A stretch of DNA of 64,000 nucleotides from Monilinia fructicola. Taxonomy: Eukaryota; Ascomycota; Leotiomycetes; Helotiales; Sclerotiniaceae. Where the stretch lies: positions 2,339,001 to 2,403,000 of the forward strand of contig VICG01000001.1 of the NCBI GenBank assembly GCA_008692225.1, in the 5' to 3' direction. Position numbers and translations under genes: made by a program. Position 1 is the stretch's first letter, and every line of letters begins with the position of its first letter. Below the pieces are notes generated by a model. It worked only from the letters and a program-made list of their open reading frames with translations. It was not told the DNA's origin and did no database searches. Of this stretch, positions 48,788-61,966 are shown piece by piece.

Positions 48788-51700
48788 TAAAGATAATATA
48801 AATTTATATAAAATAATTATATATAAATTTTTTATAAATTTTTAAAATTATATTCTAAACGTTTTTAAACGTTTAGAATCTAATTAAGAATATTTATAAC
48901 TTATTAATAATTAAATTTTATATAATTTTTATAAATTTTTATAAAATTCATATAATATTTATTCTTAATTATTCATCAATATATAAATCATTTATGAATA
49001 TTTTATTTTTGTATAATTTTTATAAATTTTATACAAATTTATGATTTCTACTCTACTAGTCCACCCGACGTTTTTCCGAGTCCATATGAGCTCAGATGGA
49101 CGTGCTCCGACCTGTCGACTCAGAATGGAGTGACTGGCCATCACACAATCAACATATGTAAAATTATCGCTATCATCGGTTTCTAGATGATAAGGTTGTA
49201 AGACACAAGGGAAATGCCGTGATGTGATGGCATGATTTGACATAACATATCCCGCGTACTTCGGCAAGCCGTTAAATTTTCATATCCCCTCTTTCAAATC
49301 GAACCCGCTTTCCAAGTCCTTGTGCTGGAAGAATTCGGATTGCTACATCGTATAGAATAGTAGCGAGCAGAGTTCAGGCTGCTGGTGACTGTTGCTTCGG
49401 ATTGCCAGGAAAAAATGCAGAGTGCAGGCGAAGATCAGCCACCAAAATGTAAATAGCAATGGTGCGTTAGTGATGTAACACTCGATATTCGAATGTTTTA
49501 ATGTATTTTTGTATCCGAGTAATGCTCGCACTTATGAAAAGGGTCATGGGTAAATGTCTCGGAAGGGCGACATCTTCCGTTCATGATGCTTGGCTGGCTT
49601 GGCATGGGCTGGTGGTAACCCTGACGGGATCACCTCGAAGGTGGAAAAAATCAAACCATGTCGGTACTCCCGTCGTCTATGGAACCCTAAGAATTGCCTG
49701 ACGCCTTGAAAGACTGATATGCGGATGATCCTCATGGTTTCTTCGAAAATTTTAATCAATCGCATCGGCAAGAAGTGGAGAGGGTGATAACTCGTTCACT
49801 ACTGTAGGTTTGTACAGGACCAAGGAAAGGTGCGGAGGTGCAGAGAATCACTTCGGCACGGAGAGAACTTATCACACACATGATGCTGACTCACGTGCCA
49901 TTGGTATACCCGAGCAGGTGAACTAATAATAATGTCAATGATACAGTAAGAACCAGTTATCCTTGAGCTACCCTGGTAAAACGCCTAGACCTTCGGAGCT
50001 TCGATGCCAACTTGGCTGTGACATCCCTTCAACCATGGCCATTGAGATACCAAGATAAGCTTGTTCTCGGTCACAAAAACCAATAAGTAAGCAAAGCTGT
50101 GCACTATGTTGATATCCTCTCCCGCCTCATTGTAGAGCAATTGGATGGATGATGGTGTTGGCTTGAACGTTCTTCAAGGAATACATTTCTTGGCTCTACT
50201 TTGAGTTAGTGATACTATTTGAATGTATATGTACGGAGTATGTACCCATTGTGTTGTCGGTATAGAAGTATGCATAGCCAAAGTAAGTACCAGGTATATA
50301 AAGTTCATGATATCGATCGCTTTGAATCTTGATGAGCTTGGCGGCCTTTTGACAGTGTTGCTCCCCCATGAGTGAGACGGTCAGACTGTCAAACTGTCAG
50401 ACAGAGCATGGATCAAAGATTCAAAGGGAATCAGAGCGGGGTGAATTTTAAGGCGGGATCCATTTCAAACGCGAGTGATATTGTGGGGAATAATGGATAC
50501 TGTACTATTTAGTATTTAGTAGATACATACGTAGGTAGATACTGTATTCACATTTCACACCGCTTCAAAATTTTGAATCTCAACTGATCAGTGATTGATC
50601 ATATCACCATAAGATGATCAATCCGGTTCTGATGAAACCACCGAGCCGTCATTGCCATCATGCCATGGAATATGCCGTCGAGAACATGCACTAGGTTGAT
50701 AGTTAAGAGTACCTAATGAAGAAACTTCATTGAGAGCAGATAGTCAAATAACAAAAAAGCGAGGGATGAATGTTCCTGCTTCGTACGTATTAGTCTAGAA
50801 TAGTCACATTTTCTCGGATGATAGCTGACAGTTGGTTGATATGGGAATTCTATCTAATCTTTTCAGACATCAGACATGAACCGTTTAAGGACCCTGAGAT
50901 CAAACTAAACCCTGGTCATAAGTTGTTAGAGCCTCTTGTCTCAAGAGAGCGGCTATCCTCTTCCATATGTCAGATGGCAGGTATGTTTTTCATTATTCTA
51001 CGGAGTATAAGGCTTACTTACATTCATGCAAAGTACATGTATGACATGAGAGATTGAGAAGGATCCATGGAATGAATATAACTTCTATTAATATGGCAAT
51101 CAATCGATCATGAGACGGAAGGCTTCTTCAGATTGTTTCTTAATATATTCAGACCTGGATACTTGACGTATGCTGGATAATATGTAACATCGAAATCATA
51201 AGACAATTGATATACTACTACCGTCTTACTGTTTGACTGTATGTACCTATCTATATCTAATAATAACATCAATACAAGAATGATCTGTCGATGATACTCT
51301 TTGCTTTGGTACTGGTTGTAGGTCTACTTAGGAACGAAATGTTATGAACCACCAGAACCTGTTGAACCATGTGGATTAATAAGTTAACCTTGATATAAGG
51401 GGCAGGATGCAATTATCCTACCGATGATGAACATGCCACAGTACCTAGGTAGGTGTTTGAAATGCTACCTACCCAAATCCGATATTCTCCTCTATACTCC
51501 TAAGTTAGTAGTTCTATGAAGCTGTACAGACTCCTGTAAGGTTATTAGTCTTCAATTTGTTTTTACTTGTAACCTTCGTTTTCCGCCAAAATATATAGAC
51601 TATTCGTTCAGTCTCTAATCTCAATATCTCTTCTTCTTTTCCTCTTCTTCTCATGCATGGCAAATATCACCAAGTATTGAAGAATTGTCTGATTGGTCAA

Positions 51701-53229
51701 TAGAAATCACATTCCAACGACTGACGGCCAATAAATCCCTAGATAGATTTTGTACCTTTACTTAACCCGTCCATTTATCCCAATTGTTTGTCCCATCTAC
51801 TTCCCTAGTAAGGTAGTACCTTGCAGTATGGATATCAGTTTGAGATGTGCTCTGTGCGTGGTTCCTTGTCGCTTCCTGGCCACCCCTTAGTAATCATGTG
51901 CAAGCGACATGCATTAGCGACAACTCAAACTACTGTGATATGGATGATGATGAAAAACCCAGAATAAAAGATAATAATACATACTATACTGTACTAGACC
52001 AAGTACCAAGTCACGGCAAAATGCAATCATCCTTGCTTTTTATAGCCTTGTATCCCTGTCCACAGCCTTGCCCAAGTGGTAGAACACAACCACAACTGCA
52101 CCTCTAAGCGCCGACATCTTCTGCAAAGAATCCAATCAACAACCTCTCTCTTCTATCACTCTACCACACCATCCTCTTATATCCAATCATAATCAAGTTT
52201 ACCGCCAATAATACTATATTTCTCTTACTGTACGATATTCCTATGTAGCCACAATGGGATCTATTGGATCTATTTACTCAACTATCCTAGAATGGGGAGT
52301 ATCTCGAAAGACAAAAAAATTGCTCAAAGGACCCGTAACATTCTCAGAGCTATGATTGCCCCAATCTTGAATTTCAATCCCGTCTTGGATGGCAGTGGCT
52401 GCAGATCCAAGATGTAGATGTCATGGCAAACCAAATACAGAAAAGCGTAGTGCACATTGTACAGGTAGATACTTTCCATTCATCCACCCCCGCTCTTGAC
52501 ATGACACCCATTCACTTCTCTGCCCTGTTGATTCTTAAACCCCCTCAACCCGCAGGTCTGGCAACGCTTTTCGTGAATATCCAACGACTTGCCTTAAAAC
52601 ACTAAGACGTCTCATAACTCCGAAGATCCAACAAATTCGATACCAAATATCTATATCATCTCAAACCTCAACTTGACAAACAGCACGGATCAGACGACAT
52701 CCGAACTTTCAATGTCTTGATGCAACGGTTCCCGGGTCATTCTTTGAACGGCTTTTCATCTCAGCTTCACACGCTTAATATCTCCCGCCGCTCGGATGCC
52801 CGCTGTCAGAAAAGATCAGATAATCATCTCAAGGGCTATTCCCTTCAAACCTAATCTTAGACATTCCACAATCGTCTCGACTAGGAGTAGTAAGCCTGAT
52901 ACAAGTTACAAAGGAGAGCGTCTTCTCCAGCCCAGTGATTACGGTCCTGGTGCCCGGGGATATAGGTAGACATACGCCTAGCTATCAACGACTTTTGACA
53001 ACAGCGCTGTGCACTCATTGTCGTCGATAGCGTTCCTCTGGCTCGACGCAATTCACTTTCGTTTTTTCATACTTCCGCTGGCTCGGATATTTTTCATTGC
53101 CATTAAGATTTTTTAACTAGACGGGCAAGCCGTATTATCGATACCCTTTTCTTATTTATTGCACCTTGCGATTCAATACCCCGGACTTTCTCAGTAAAAT
53201 CCCAATTTCCTTGCGTTGTTAAAGATATC
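48788..53229. other. End of the AT-rich island and long gene-free spacer
   Basis: A/T-only DNA continues to about 49040, followed by ordinary DNA. No frame above about 90 codons and no domain is seen in more than 4 kb. Nonamer TACGGAGTA copies lie at 50232 and 50999. A possible 33-codon peptide starts at 52254 (MGSIGSIYSTILEWGV, good CACAATGG context) but I would not call it. Distal regulatory DNA, or a gene broken beyond recognition, cannot be excluded. Confidence 0.4.
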
Positions 53230-53716
53230 ATGGGAAGACTTATCAAGAATCACTGGGCACGCTTAATAGTCCTCACCGCTGCCATTTGTAAGTGTTCACC
53301 CTTCTCAATTGATCTATGCCAAAATCTAATGCGATATATAAAGATCAAGTAGCAGCTGCAATCGAAGGATTCTTCTGGCCCAAAATCTTCTGGGATTTCC
53401 TCACCAAAAATCTCGATGGCGCAGTCAAACCTCTTCCCATACTACAGATAATAAATTTAATCTTCGGACTTTTCATGCTAGCTTGGGAGTGGCCTCTGAA
53501 ATTCATAGCAGACACTTCATTTTACCGCAGCATCGAAGCTCGGCTTGTCGTTCTCCCCTTGGTCGCATTGGCCGCCGCATTATTATATCAAGCTACCAAT
53601 CCGCCATCTATTATACAATTGCGTTGGTGGTATACTTCTGGGCCTATAGCGAAGGAGAAGTCATAGCCGGTGTGTGGAAACTTCCTCCTCGACGATCTAC
53701 CACAGGGAAAGTTTAG
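53230..53716 (+). CDS. Small fungal multi-pass membrane protein (DUF7727-like), one intron, one frame break
   Basis: Exon 1 is 53230-53287 (MGRLIKNHWARLIVLTAAI). The 56-nt intron 53288-53343 (GTAAGT..AAAG) keeps phase, and exon 2 continues QVAAAIEGFFWPKIFWDF. About 143 aa with three to four hydrophobic segments: residues 8-20, about 55-72 (IINLIFGLFMLAWEWPL), about 85-105 (VVLPLVALAAALLYQ) and about 110-125 (AIYYTIALVVYFWAY). The pattern matches a conserved fungal family of unknown function that I recall as DUF7727; the name is from memory. Near 53605 the frame must change, as if one base were missing in CCGCC (TN-P-AIYY). Uncorrected, the protein would end at 53666 without its last membrane segment. 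Confidence 0.75.
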
Positions 53717-56700
53717 TGGTGGACAGGATAAATCGAATCAAAGTGGTAGATTAGAATAGGGAAGGGAAAATGGCATTGGGACAGGGGGCATTGGATTTGG
53801 CTTGGGCATATATGAACTATGACTTCTCAGTTACTCCATTGCAAAGAAGGGGTTGCATATTAGGGTCGGAGTTTCCAAGGGGCTTTGCTTATGCATCAGC
53901 GACTGGCGTTTAATACTGGGGTGGGCAATGTGGGATGATGATGATGATGATGATGATTATGGTGGTGAAGGTGGTGGTGGTAGTGGCAGATGCTTATGAG
54001 TGGAATCAACTATTTGAACCGACTACTCTTGACAGTCTTTTCATACTCAAGATTTCTATCTATCGTTGGAAAATTCATCAACATCTATCTGGCAATTGGC
54101 AATTAGTTTGTTGATCAATGGAGAAGGGGTATCGAAAGACAGTCAATCTGGCTATTGTTGTTTGCGCATATGGATACATACGTACCTACATATACCTTCA
54201 AGTCTTAATGTCAAACACATCCATTTCCCAATACTTTTCCCAGCCTTCTTTTTGTGAACACATGCATGTCGTTGTGGCGTTTGATACATACCTAGTAGGT
54301 CTATATACATGTGCCTACCCAACTTCCATAACAGTCAGTGGTCAATAGAAAAACCTGCTAGTGTAATGCCACATAGAACGTGCTTTGCTTCACAAATCTT
54401 ATATCATGTTTTCATCTTTCATATCTCCAACTCCAACTCTGGCTCTGGCTCTGGCTCTGGCTCTTGCCTCTTTCTCTTGACTTCCTTTTCCCCTTGGGAA
54501 CTTACGCTGAGCACTTGGTCTGTGATACCGTCGCCTGATTCTCATTGTCAATTGGTGGCTGGAGCTTAAGCTTGAGCATGAGTATAGGAATTCGAACTGT
54601 GTAGGTGGTGGCCTTGGTAAGTTTGGTAGGATGAACTGGAGAAAGGGAGGTGTTGGGCTACATATACCATTGCTCTGGGCTGCGTTCTTCTTGGGGGATT
54701 GGTGGATGGATAAATGTATTTTTATTGGCTTTTGGGGATGCAGATCACGGCGTGCTTTTATGAGAGCTTGTTTTATTGAGGAGGGAAGAGAAAGAGGCAA
54801 GACGCATGAGAAAACTTCGTCATTCATCACTAACCGTCTCACCTCATCAACTATATCACTGACAAAACGCCTTCTAGTCTTGATTCGTCCTTGTACCTTT
54901 ACACCTGTACCAATATCCAACTCAGTACTAATACTTCATCGACTTACTGATGAGCCTCATATCGACCCTCCGTTTCCCTTCCTTCACTCCTCATTGCACT
55001 CACATACATCAGCACTAGTATCCACATAAATCCACGTAAACCCAACGTATATTAATATTTTATGCTACACACATCTAAGCCACATCATAAACGCAGAGAG
55101 CAGAAGAAAGATGACAAGAGCGACGCGCGACCGAATCAATCAACAACCAATCGATTCCCCCCTCCCCCCCAATATAATTTCAACACAAATTCTTCAGCAG
55201 GCCTCAAACACAAGCCCGACCTCCCTGTACCCTCCCTCACCTGAAAAGAACCCCATAAATCTCTCGATGCATCCCTAGAAATGCACAAGATCTTACATGC
55301 GGACCACCGCTGCAGCGATCACACATCCACACCCAACCACCACCCACCACCCACCAACCAACCAAACAACAAGACAAACCACGCCCTCAAACCCTCAACC
55401 CACCCACCCACCAACACAACCCAACAACAGTCTCACTCACATCCTTCCTTCTTCAACATACCTTCACGCCCCCCCCCCCCCAAATCCCCCTTTTTAAACG
55501 CCGAAGCGCCGTCACCCATCGCGTTTCATCTCCCCTTCTGTACAATATCTATCTACCTCCGTACCGCCCCACCCCATCTTACAGTACAGTGCTAGGTAGT
55601 TAGCACCCCATCCCGAGAAATCGTCCCATCGAACCTGTCATGCGCTGTACTGCAGTACCCCGGTGCTACGCCCAGCACGCCTTGCCCGCGATCCAAGATA
55701 GGTGAGTCAGTTCTGCACGTAGAAAGATATCTGCAATCTTCTTGCTGTCATTGTTAAGCCCCAAGCTTCGTTAATTGAGAGATGGTTCGTATAGTATCCA
55801 TAGTATATAGTATAGTATAGTATAGTATAGTATGGATAGAATTGGTGCAGTCGAACTTGTCGCTAGGTAGTAGGTATACAATGTCGACCTCGTCTTCCGG
55901 ATTTAGATCGAGGAATCGAGGAACTCGGATGGGATAGATGGCGGGGGGTTATTGTGAGGGGTTGGTGTTGGTGTTGTTGTTGTTGCTGTTGCTGTGTAGG
56001 TATCTACATAACTACCTACCTACCTACCAACCTGTAACCTACCTCAACCGAACAACCAAACACGTAGGTTCCACAGAAAACATCAACCTCAACCTCAATC
56101 TCAACCTCAATCTCAATCTCAATCTCAATCTCAATCTCAATCTCAATCTCAATCTCAATCTCAATTCAATTCCAATGCCATAATACCCACCTACCTCTTT
56201 GCACCAACAGCGGCATTATATCTATATCCATATCCATATCCATATCCATATCCATATCCATATCCATATCCACATCCCCTCCCCTCCTCTCCCCTCCCCT
56301 CCCCTCCCCTCCCTCCCCTCCCTCTCCCTCCCCCAAGCATCTATCTCTGGACCGGAGGCGCAGTGCAGTTGCAGTACCAATACCAATACCGTTACAATGC
56401 AGTACCAATACCGTTACAATGCAATTCCAAGCCGCAGTTCGAACCACCCAGAAATTAATTGGATCCACGGATATCCAAAGAAAGATTAGGTTAGATTAGG
56501 TTAGATGAGATGAGATGAGATGAGATGAAAGACAAGAAAAGAAGAAAGAAGGAATGGAGGTGAGAGATGAGGGATGGGATGAAATAGAGTAGATTGAATT
56601 GAGATGTATTTGGCTATCCATGGATGGATTTGAGTGATAGATTGAGATATCCATACCTGGTAGGTACCTACTGTACTGAGCTAGGTAAGGTGGGTAGGGC

Positions 56701-57263
56701 CTGTGTTTGTGTTTGTGTTTGTATTTTGTTGATGGTTCTATTCTGACGGAAGAGGGAGAGATGGACGGATTAGAACTACCTACCTAGGGAAGTCTGACCT
56801 AGTACCTATCTACCATGATGAGCTTGCATATTGGTATTCTATCCCTCCTCGCCACAACTCAAGCTTGATGATATTACCGTAAGAGTTTGTTCCCACCAAA
56901 AAAAGGAATCGATAGAATTAACTTTAACGATTACCAATGTTTCATAAGATAAACATCATAACAACGATGGAGTTTACTAATTTTCATTGAGAATCTCAGA
57001 CTGGCTGCCCGATGATGATCTAGCGCTTTAGAACTATACCAGCCAGCTACAGTAGCATGAGATGGATCAAATCGGCGAAGCATTATGATACCAACGTCCT
57101 TTCATCCCTCAAAGAGGTAGGTACCGATCGAATAATCTCTCCCGCAAAACGTATCTTGTCATGCCATTTGCATGCAAATTGTAATACCATTCCTTCATAT
57201 CCCACCCTTTCCCATCCATTCCTAACCGTGCCGTTAACTCCCATGTGAATACTAGGTACTCCT
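53717..57263. other. Long spacer with many simple repeats
   Basis: No supported gene in 3.5 kb. Repeats include ATG triplets (53936-53958), CTGGCT units (54438-54465), CCACC/CCAAC tracts (55330-55430), TAGTA units (55803-55832), CTCAAT hexamers (56085-56166), CATATC hexamers (56219-56272), CCCCT units (56276-56335) and TGAGA units (56506-56527). Frames here are His/Pro, Asn-Leu or Ile-His repeats and are rejected as genes. Confidence 0.5.
56082..56338 (+). repeat. Three adjoining simple-sequence arrays: (CTCAAT)n, (CATATC)n, (CCCCT)n
   Basis: About fourteen CTCAAT/CTCAAC units, a short unique gap (56170-56215), nine CATATC units, then C-rich CCCCT units. All are pyrimidine-biased on the plus strand. 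Confidence 0.85.
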
Positions 57264-57768
57264 CTAGTGAGCGCTCAATGTACCCATGCTATCGTTCTTG
57301 GAACCGAATTTCTCTTGCGTCTGCAAAGGGATGTTATTAGCACTGCTGATGAAGTGGGGGAGAAGAGGAGAGGGGGAGGAGGAGGAATAAAGGTAACGTA
57401 CAGAACCATGTTGAGCCTCGCCCTTCTCAAGAATAACCTTGATGACTTCGTCATCGACCTTGGTACCAAACTCATTCTCTAATTGACCCACGGAAGCTTC
57501 ATCATAAGTTCCCTGAGCACCGTGCCTAGAAGATGCAAAGTCAGTCTTGATGATCCCTGGCAGATACGAATGCGGGGGCAGTGCCGAGAGAAAGAGCTTA
57601 CTTGTGTGTCACGAAGACCTTGAAGAGACCAACGACTTGTGCGAGAGGAATGCTCTTATCACCCTTCCACTTCTTGAGATCTTCCTCGGAGTCGACAAAG
57701 ACGATGAAATCCTCATCAGTCTTGGTACCCTTGTAATGGATCTTGGTTTGATTTCCTGAGGCCTTCAT
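57264..57768 (-). CDS. Rtc3/SBDS N-terminal domain protein, three exons
   Basis: Exons on the minus strand: 57768-57602, 57525-57402 and 57320-57264, giving 115 aa. Introns are 57601-57526 (GTAAGC..CTAG) and 57401-57321 (GTACGT..GCAG) and keep phase (THK-HGAQG and HGS-TQEK). The sequence covers the SBDS N-terminal FYSH fold: TKIHYKGTKTDEDFIVFVDS, DLKKWKGDKSIPLAQVVG, FKVFVTHKHGAQG, LENEFGTKVDDEVIKVILEKGE. Stand-alone versions are known from yeast (Rtc3/Hgh-type stress and RNA-metabolism protein); full SBDS would be twice as long. No frame break. Confidence 0.88.
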
Positions 57769-58774
57769 GATTGCGGTGGTGTGATTGATTGATTGGTTGG
57801 TTGGTTGATTGTTAAAGAGGTGAATGGTATTGCAGTTGAACGAAGGAAGTTATTGATCGTTGAATGTTGTATCTGTGTTTTCTCGATAGATGGATGAGAT
57901 GGTTCGATTGATTGTATGCGTGTATGTATGTACTTATGAAGAATAAAAGATGTAAGAAAGAGGAAACATCAGCTGGTTTTGTAGCTCACTCGATACAGCA
58001 AGTGGATTGTTGGCAGCTGCAGCTTGTTCCTGATGTGCTTTCGAAAACCCCCTCATTACCTCATGGTGATGACGTCACATTCCAGGTTTCACTTCAACCT
58101 TCAGTTACAACTTCCCATTTACGAATAATTACATCTTCATTCAAGAGCTTGTCAAACATCCCACACGACATAGAGCTATTCATGAATCTGATTCTTCAAC
58201 GTGGATGATGGATGGAGGGATGATTGATGCAATTGGCAATTGGCTCGTATAGTTTTATTTCATAATCCTTATTTTTGCTTGGAATCTTACACTTACAGTA
58301 TGGATGGATGCGTTCTAACTTTCCATCAAGTCAATATAATTAATGCGTGTCGTACTCATGCCGCTGGAGTACTACTTGTACTACTTGTACTACCTAGTAA
58401 TTACTTACTCGGCGCCATCCGTTTGATCGTTTCGGGTTGAGAACCTTAAGATCAATAGGATCAGCCCCACGATGATGGACACCTACGTCACTCATGAATC
58501 AGCAAATCTAATTGTGGCCGGGGAAGGCGACAACTATGAATTTGGAGGAGAATTGATTGCGATGGAAGTTTGTATTAATTATTATATTGTAATAGCTACT
58601 TCAAGGAATGTGCCACGATTGATTTGATTCAGACGCCAGTTTTGTGATGAAAGCAAGTATGCATCGCCCAGATGCCTATGTTACCAACCTGTTCCCTTCG
58701 CTGGCCCTTCAATTATTCATCTCCTCTTCACCGACCTTCCTTGTAGATGGTAGAAGATAACTCTCGTGGGTCCG
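57769..58774. other. Spacer between two minus-strand genes
   Basis: A (TTGGTTGGTTGA) stretch near 57786-57808 lies in the probable 5' leader of the Rtc3-like gene. No further gene is supported. Confidence 0.5.
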
Positions 58775-59366
58775 TCACTCGAGGAGATATTCTCTCTTCC
58801 ACTGCATAGGTAAGGCAAGTCAGAACCAGTTCACGACTCGAGAAGAAACCAAGGAAATCCTTACAAAGTCGATGATATTCTGGGCTGAATTGGGATTAGG
58901 TTCTGATAGCCAATCCCGCAGTTGTTCTTGTCCATCAGACGTCGTAGCAATACCGGCCAATTCTGGGATGCTATGACAAATATCACTGAGGATGTTCCTG
59001 GTATGCTCCGTCATGGCATCACCAACATTGCTGAACGGTAGAAGCTCATATTGAGCATCGACTTTCCTGGAGGATGGCACAACACACAGCTGTCTCTGGA
59101 ATGATTGCAACGTCGTGAGAAGTTGCGAGACCGACGTTAAGGGCAGAATTGGCATCTTAGAAGTGGCCATCAGGCTGAACCTCTGTTAGTGATTTTTCAA
59201 TGCATCATCTGTAGCTCACGTACCTGAGTTGAAGCTTCATATACTCTTCCATGCCATGCCCGCCCTCTCCCCTTTCGCGAAGAAGGAAAATGATTCCTAC
59301 GTTGCGGCCTCCGGTTTGGTGATCGAGTCGTTCGATTCGAGCGGATGCGTTCGTGGGTGACTCCAT
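58775..59366 (-). CDS. Unrecognised 159-aa protein, three exons
   Basis: Exons are 59366-59224, 59174-58865 and 58801-58775. Introns are 59223-59175 (GTACGT..TTCAG, branch CACTAAC) and 58864-58802 (GTAAGG..TGCAG, branch CTGAC). The total is exactly 160 codons with stop. Sequence features: IERLDHQTGGRNVGIIFLL near the N-terminus (a beta strand after a GGRN turn), MPILPLTSVSQLLTTLQSF in the middle, and a C-terminal NIIDFWKREYLLE. The layout (short strands and helices, one Leu-rich helix) could be a small alpha/beta subunit, for example of a DNA-repair complex, but I recognise no family and assert none. Splice sites and phase make the gene model solid. Confidence 0.72.
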
Positions 59367-60192
59367 GTCAGACGAGGAGAGTAAGAGGACCCGAAAAAAC
59401 TGCTGTTCACCTGCTTTGCTTGGGGGTATAGGAATTGATAGATCATGGGTGTTGATGGTTCTCTCTGTGTCGTTGTCAGTTAAGGCAAGTGGAGGAGCCT
59501 TTTTAACAACCCCAACCTCGCCATTTGAGTGTCTTTTCTTTGAGCAAAGTAGAAGGCAGTGTAGCCCATTCTTTCCTTCTGCGTAGAGATGAACAGAACA
59601 TGATGTTTTTACTGCTGTTTTATGCACTAGGTATGTCTCTGTTGAGGTGAAGAGATATGTACACGGGAGAGGGGAACCTTAGGTAGCGCTATATATCGGC
59701 CACATTGAGAAATCCCAGGGACTACGATGCAACAATTTTCTAACTGCGATCTTGCACACGAGAGACGTTAGCCCAAAGAGTATGTTAAAATAATCTACGC
59801 AATATTTGTTGGTACGTTTTATATTTGGTGAGTTGAGTTATATATCTCAAAATCTTGGCCTTCTATATGACCTGGCAAAGATCAGATGAGTTGGGTATCT
59901 TTGGCCATTACGTTCTCCTACCCCTATCAATTCTCTCCCACTGGCGACGCTTTATGCTCGAAGAGTAGTCCCCACTCGTCCTATAGGGAGTGAGTGTGGG
60001 AGAGGAGCTTTCCCATGCCCAACTCTACAGACATATCTCTACCAATAGGTGGTCCTATATATCCATATCCGTATCCATATACATATAGAAGCTCCCCCCT
60101 ACCATCTACATATAGGAGCTCCTCCCTACCTTCTACAAGAGAATGAGCTCCTCAGCTGTACAATTGTGATGCTCTGTACTTCGATTCGAGAT
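59367..60192. other. Spacer
   Basis: Upstream region of the 159-aa gene. The minus-strand frame reaching 59627 continues the first exon upstream without other support. A short CATATC/CATATA stretch lies at about 60057-60085, and the duplicated CTCC(C)TACC(A/T)TCTAC around 60096-60140. Confidence 0.45.
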
Positions 60193-60865
60193 TCAAGACC
60201 TCCATGCTAGCTTTTTCTTCCCATTTGCACTTTTAATCTCTTCCAAGACTTGCTCCAGTACTTCCACCCTCTCTTGTTGCCTCTTTTGTGCTTCTTCTAA
60301 CTCTTTCTGTCGTAGGTTTAACTCCTCCTCAAGTCTTTGCAGCTCTGCTAGTTTTTCTGCATTCGGATCGGGTTTCGATTGTTGTTTGATATACTCGTAC
60401 ATCAATAAGCTAATCGCGACTGAGAGGATGAAGGTATCGCCGATGACATCCGCAAAGAGATCAACAGCTCTGGTTTCCGTCAGGGGTCTAAACTTCCGTC
60501 TCCAAACACTAATATTTTCTTGACTGTAATGGTGTGCCTTTTTTGCAGCCTCTTCCGCCTTGGTTTGTTCTTCCGTCTTTACAGTTGGTGTCTCTGCCTT
60601 TTCCCTCGCTCTCTTCTCGGCTTGTTTATCGCGCAAAAGATTGACTTGTATTCGCATGTTCCATTGATGCATGGCTTGCCCACCTATAGCTGCTATCGCT
60701 CGGAATCTTTCGTGCTCGTGAGCCTGCCTCTTGATCCAATTCTGTAGGGAATTAGCTTCTCTCCTTGAAATTTACTTTATAGCGTCGCTTGATACATACT
60801 GCACCATACTTGGAGATGTGTCTCACGAAGAGAGATCCTAGCTTAAACAGAGGAAGTGCGACCAT
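60193..60865 (-). CDS. OPA3-like mitochondrial protein, two exons
   Basis: Exon 1 is 60865-60800 (MVALPLFKLGSLFVRHISK..), intron 60799-60742 is 58 nt (GTATGT..TACAG), exon 2 is 60741-60193; 204 aa. OPA3 features: N-terminal hydrophobic/basic segment that fits mitochondrial targeting, NWIKRQAHEHERFRAIAAIGG, the central AVDLFADVIGDTFILSVAISLLMYEY with a hydrophobic helix, and a C-terminal coiled coil (LAELQRLEEELNLRQKELEEAQ). OPA3 proteins are associated with mitochondrial membranes and affect morphology and lipid metabolism in animals; the fungal role is poorly defined. No frame break. Confidence 0.92.
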
Positions 60866-61966
60866 AATGATTGATATGGCTTACGTCCAACACATGCAAT
60901 AAATGAGTGAGCGGTATGTATTCCTGAGTTCGAAGTTACCTCTCTATATTGCAAGTACAATTGACATATTGAAAACGCAGATTTTGATCATTAGTACATT
61001 TCTCCCATTGTATTGTGAATGGGCTCGACCAAATATCAAAAGCAGTGCAAGGCAGCGAAATGGTAATACAATTGAAGTTTAATTTATCTGATAAACATTA
61101 TATACGAGTATGGAGAATAAGGCTGCTTAGTCAGCTTTGATGGTGGGAGGTTTGAACTTTGAAGTGTCAAAGATGGATGGATGGATGATGGATGAATGGA
61201 GTAGGTTGTGATTTTGGTGGCATTGCTACTTATCTTGTAGTACTCCGTATGTACCTCGAGCTAGTATCTATACTTGTGTACTATACAAGTATCCAAGTGT
61301 TGATTGATACTTCCAAGGTTGTCCTTTGATACAAGTAAGATTCCATTGATTTGATTGATTTGGTCATTCCGTCATTTGGCCATTTGGTTGGTTCTCATAC
61401 AGTATTCCGTACATAAACTTGAAGATTAACAAGAAGATCATTTTGGATTGTTGCCGTGTTAACTAAAAAAAGTCAAGCTTGTTGCCGCTTGGACCAACAA
61501 AATCTTCCCAAAGCACTTCGGGGCTGTTTACATTCAAATCCGATAGTCCACCGTCTCATTAAGAAAAAAAAGACCTTGACACCTCGACACCGTCAAACTT
61601 CATTTCGACATCCATCTTTGATGTATCACATCATACATTCACTGTCTTTTAATATTCCGACCAATCTTGTCTTTAAAATTGCCCACCAGCCGAGAGAATA
61701 TGTATTTTAAAAGAAACAATTAAATTCTAATTGTAAGTATCAATACCCCTTCTCCTCCCCCTTCTCCTTCTCCTTCTCTACACAATCAAATACTTGGTAT
61801 TTATCGGTCATGGAGGAAGTCAACAAGGAAGCCAACATCCATCAACTGCCTCAATATTGGACTCCAAAGATTAGTTTTGATACCATTATCAGTTGCAGAA
61901 CAAGCAAAAGAAAGGCAACGACCATCTCCAACACAGATTTTCGACTTTTCCAACCGACATGGCTCT
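60866..61966. other. Divergent spacer, 5' region of the polo kinase gene
   Basis: The OPA3-like and polo kinase genes diverge here. The nonamer complement TACTCCGTA occurs at 61241. A strong donor-like GTAAGTAT at about 61734 could start a 5' intron. An ATG at 61810 opens a short frame (MEEVNKEANIHQLPQYWTPK) that would join the kinase frame only after a one-base skip near 61870. Confidence 0.45.

Noticed and set aside
55938..56489. Asn-Leu and Ile-His repeat frames
   Set aside because: Translations of the CTCAAT and CATATC hexamers.
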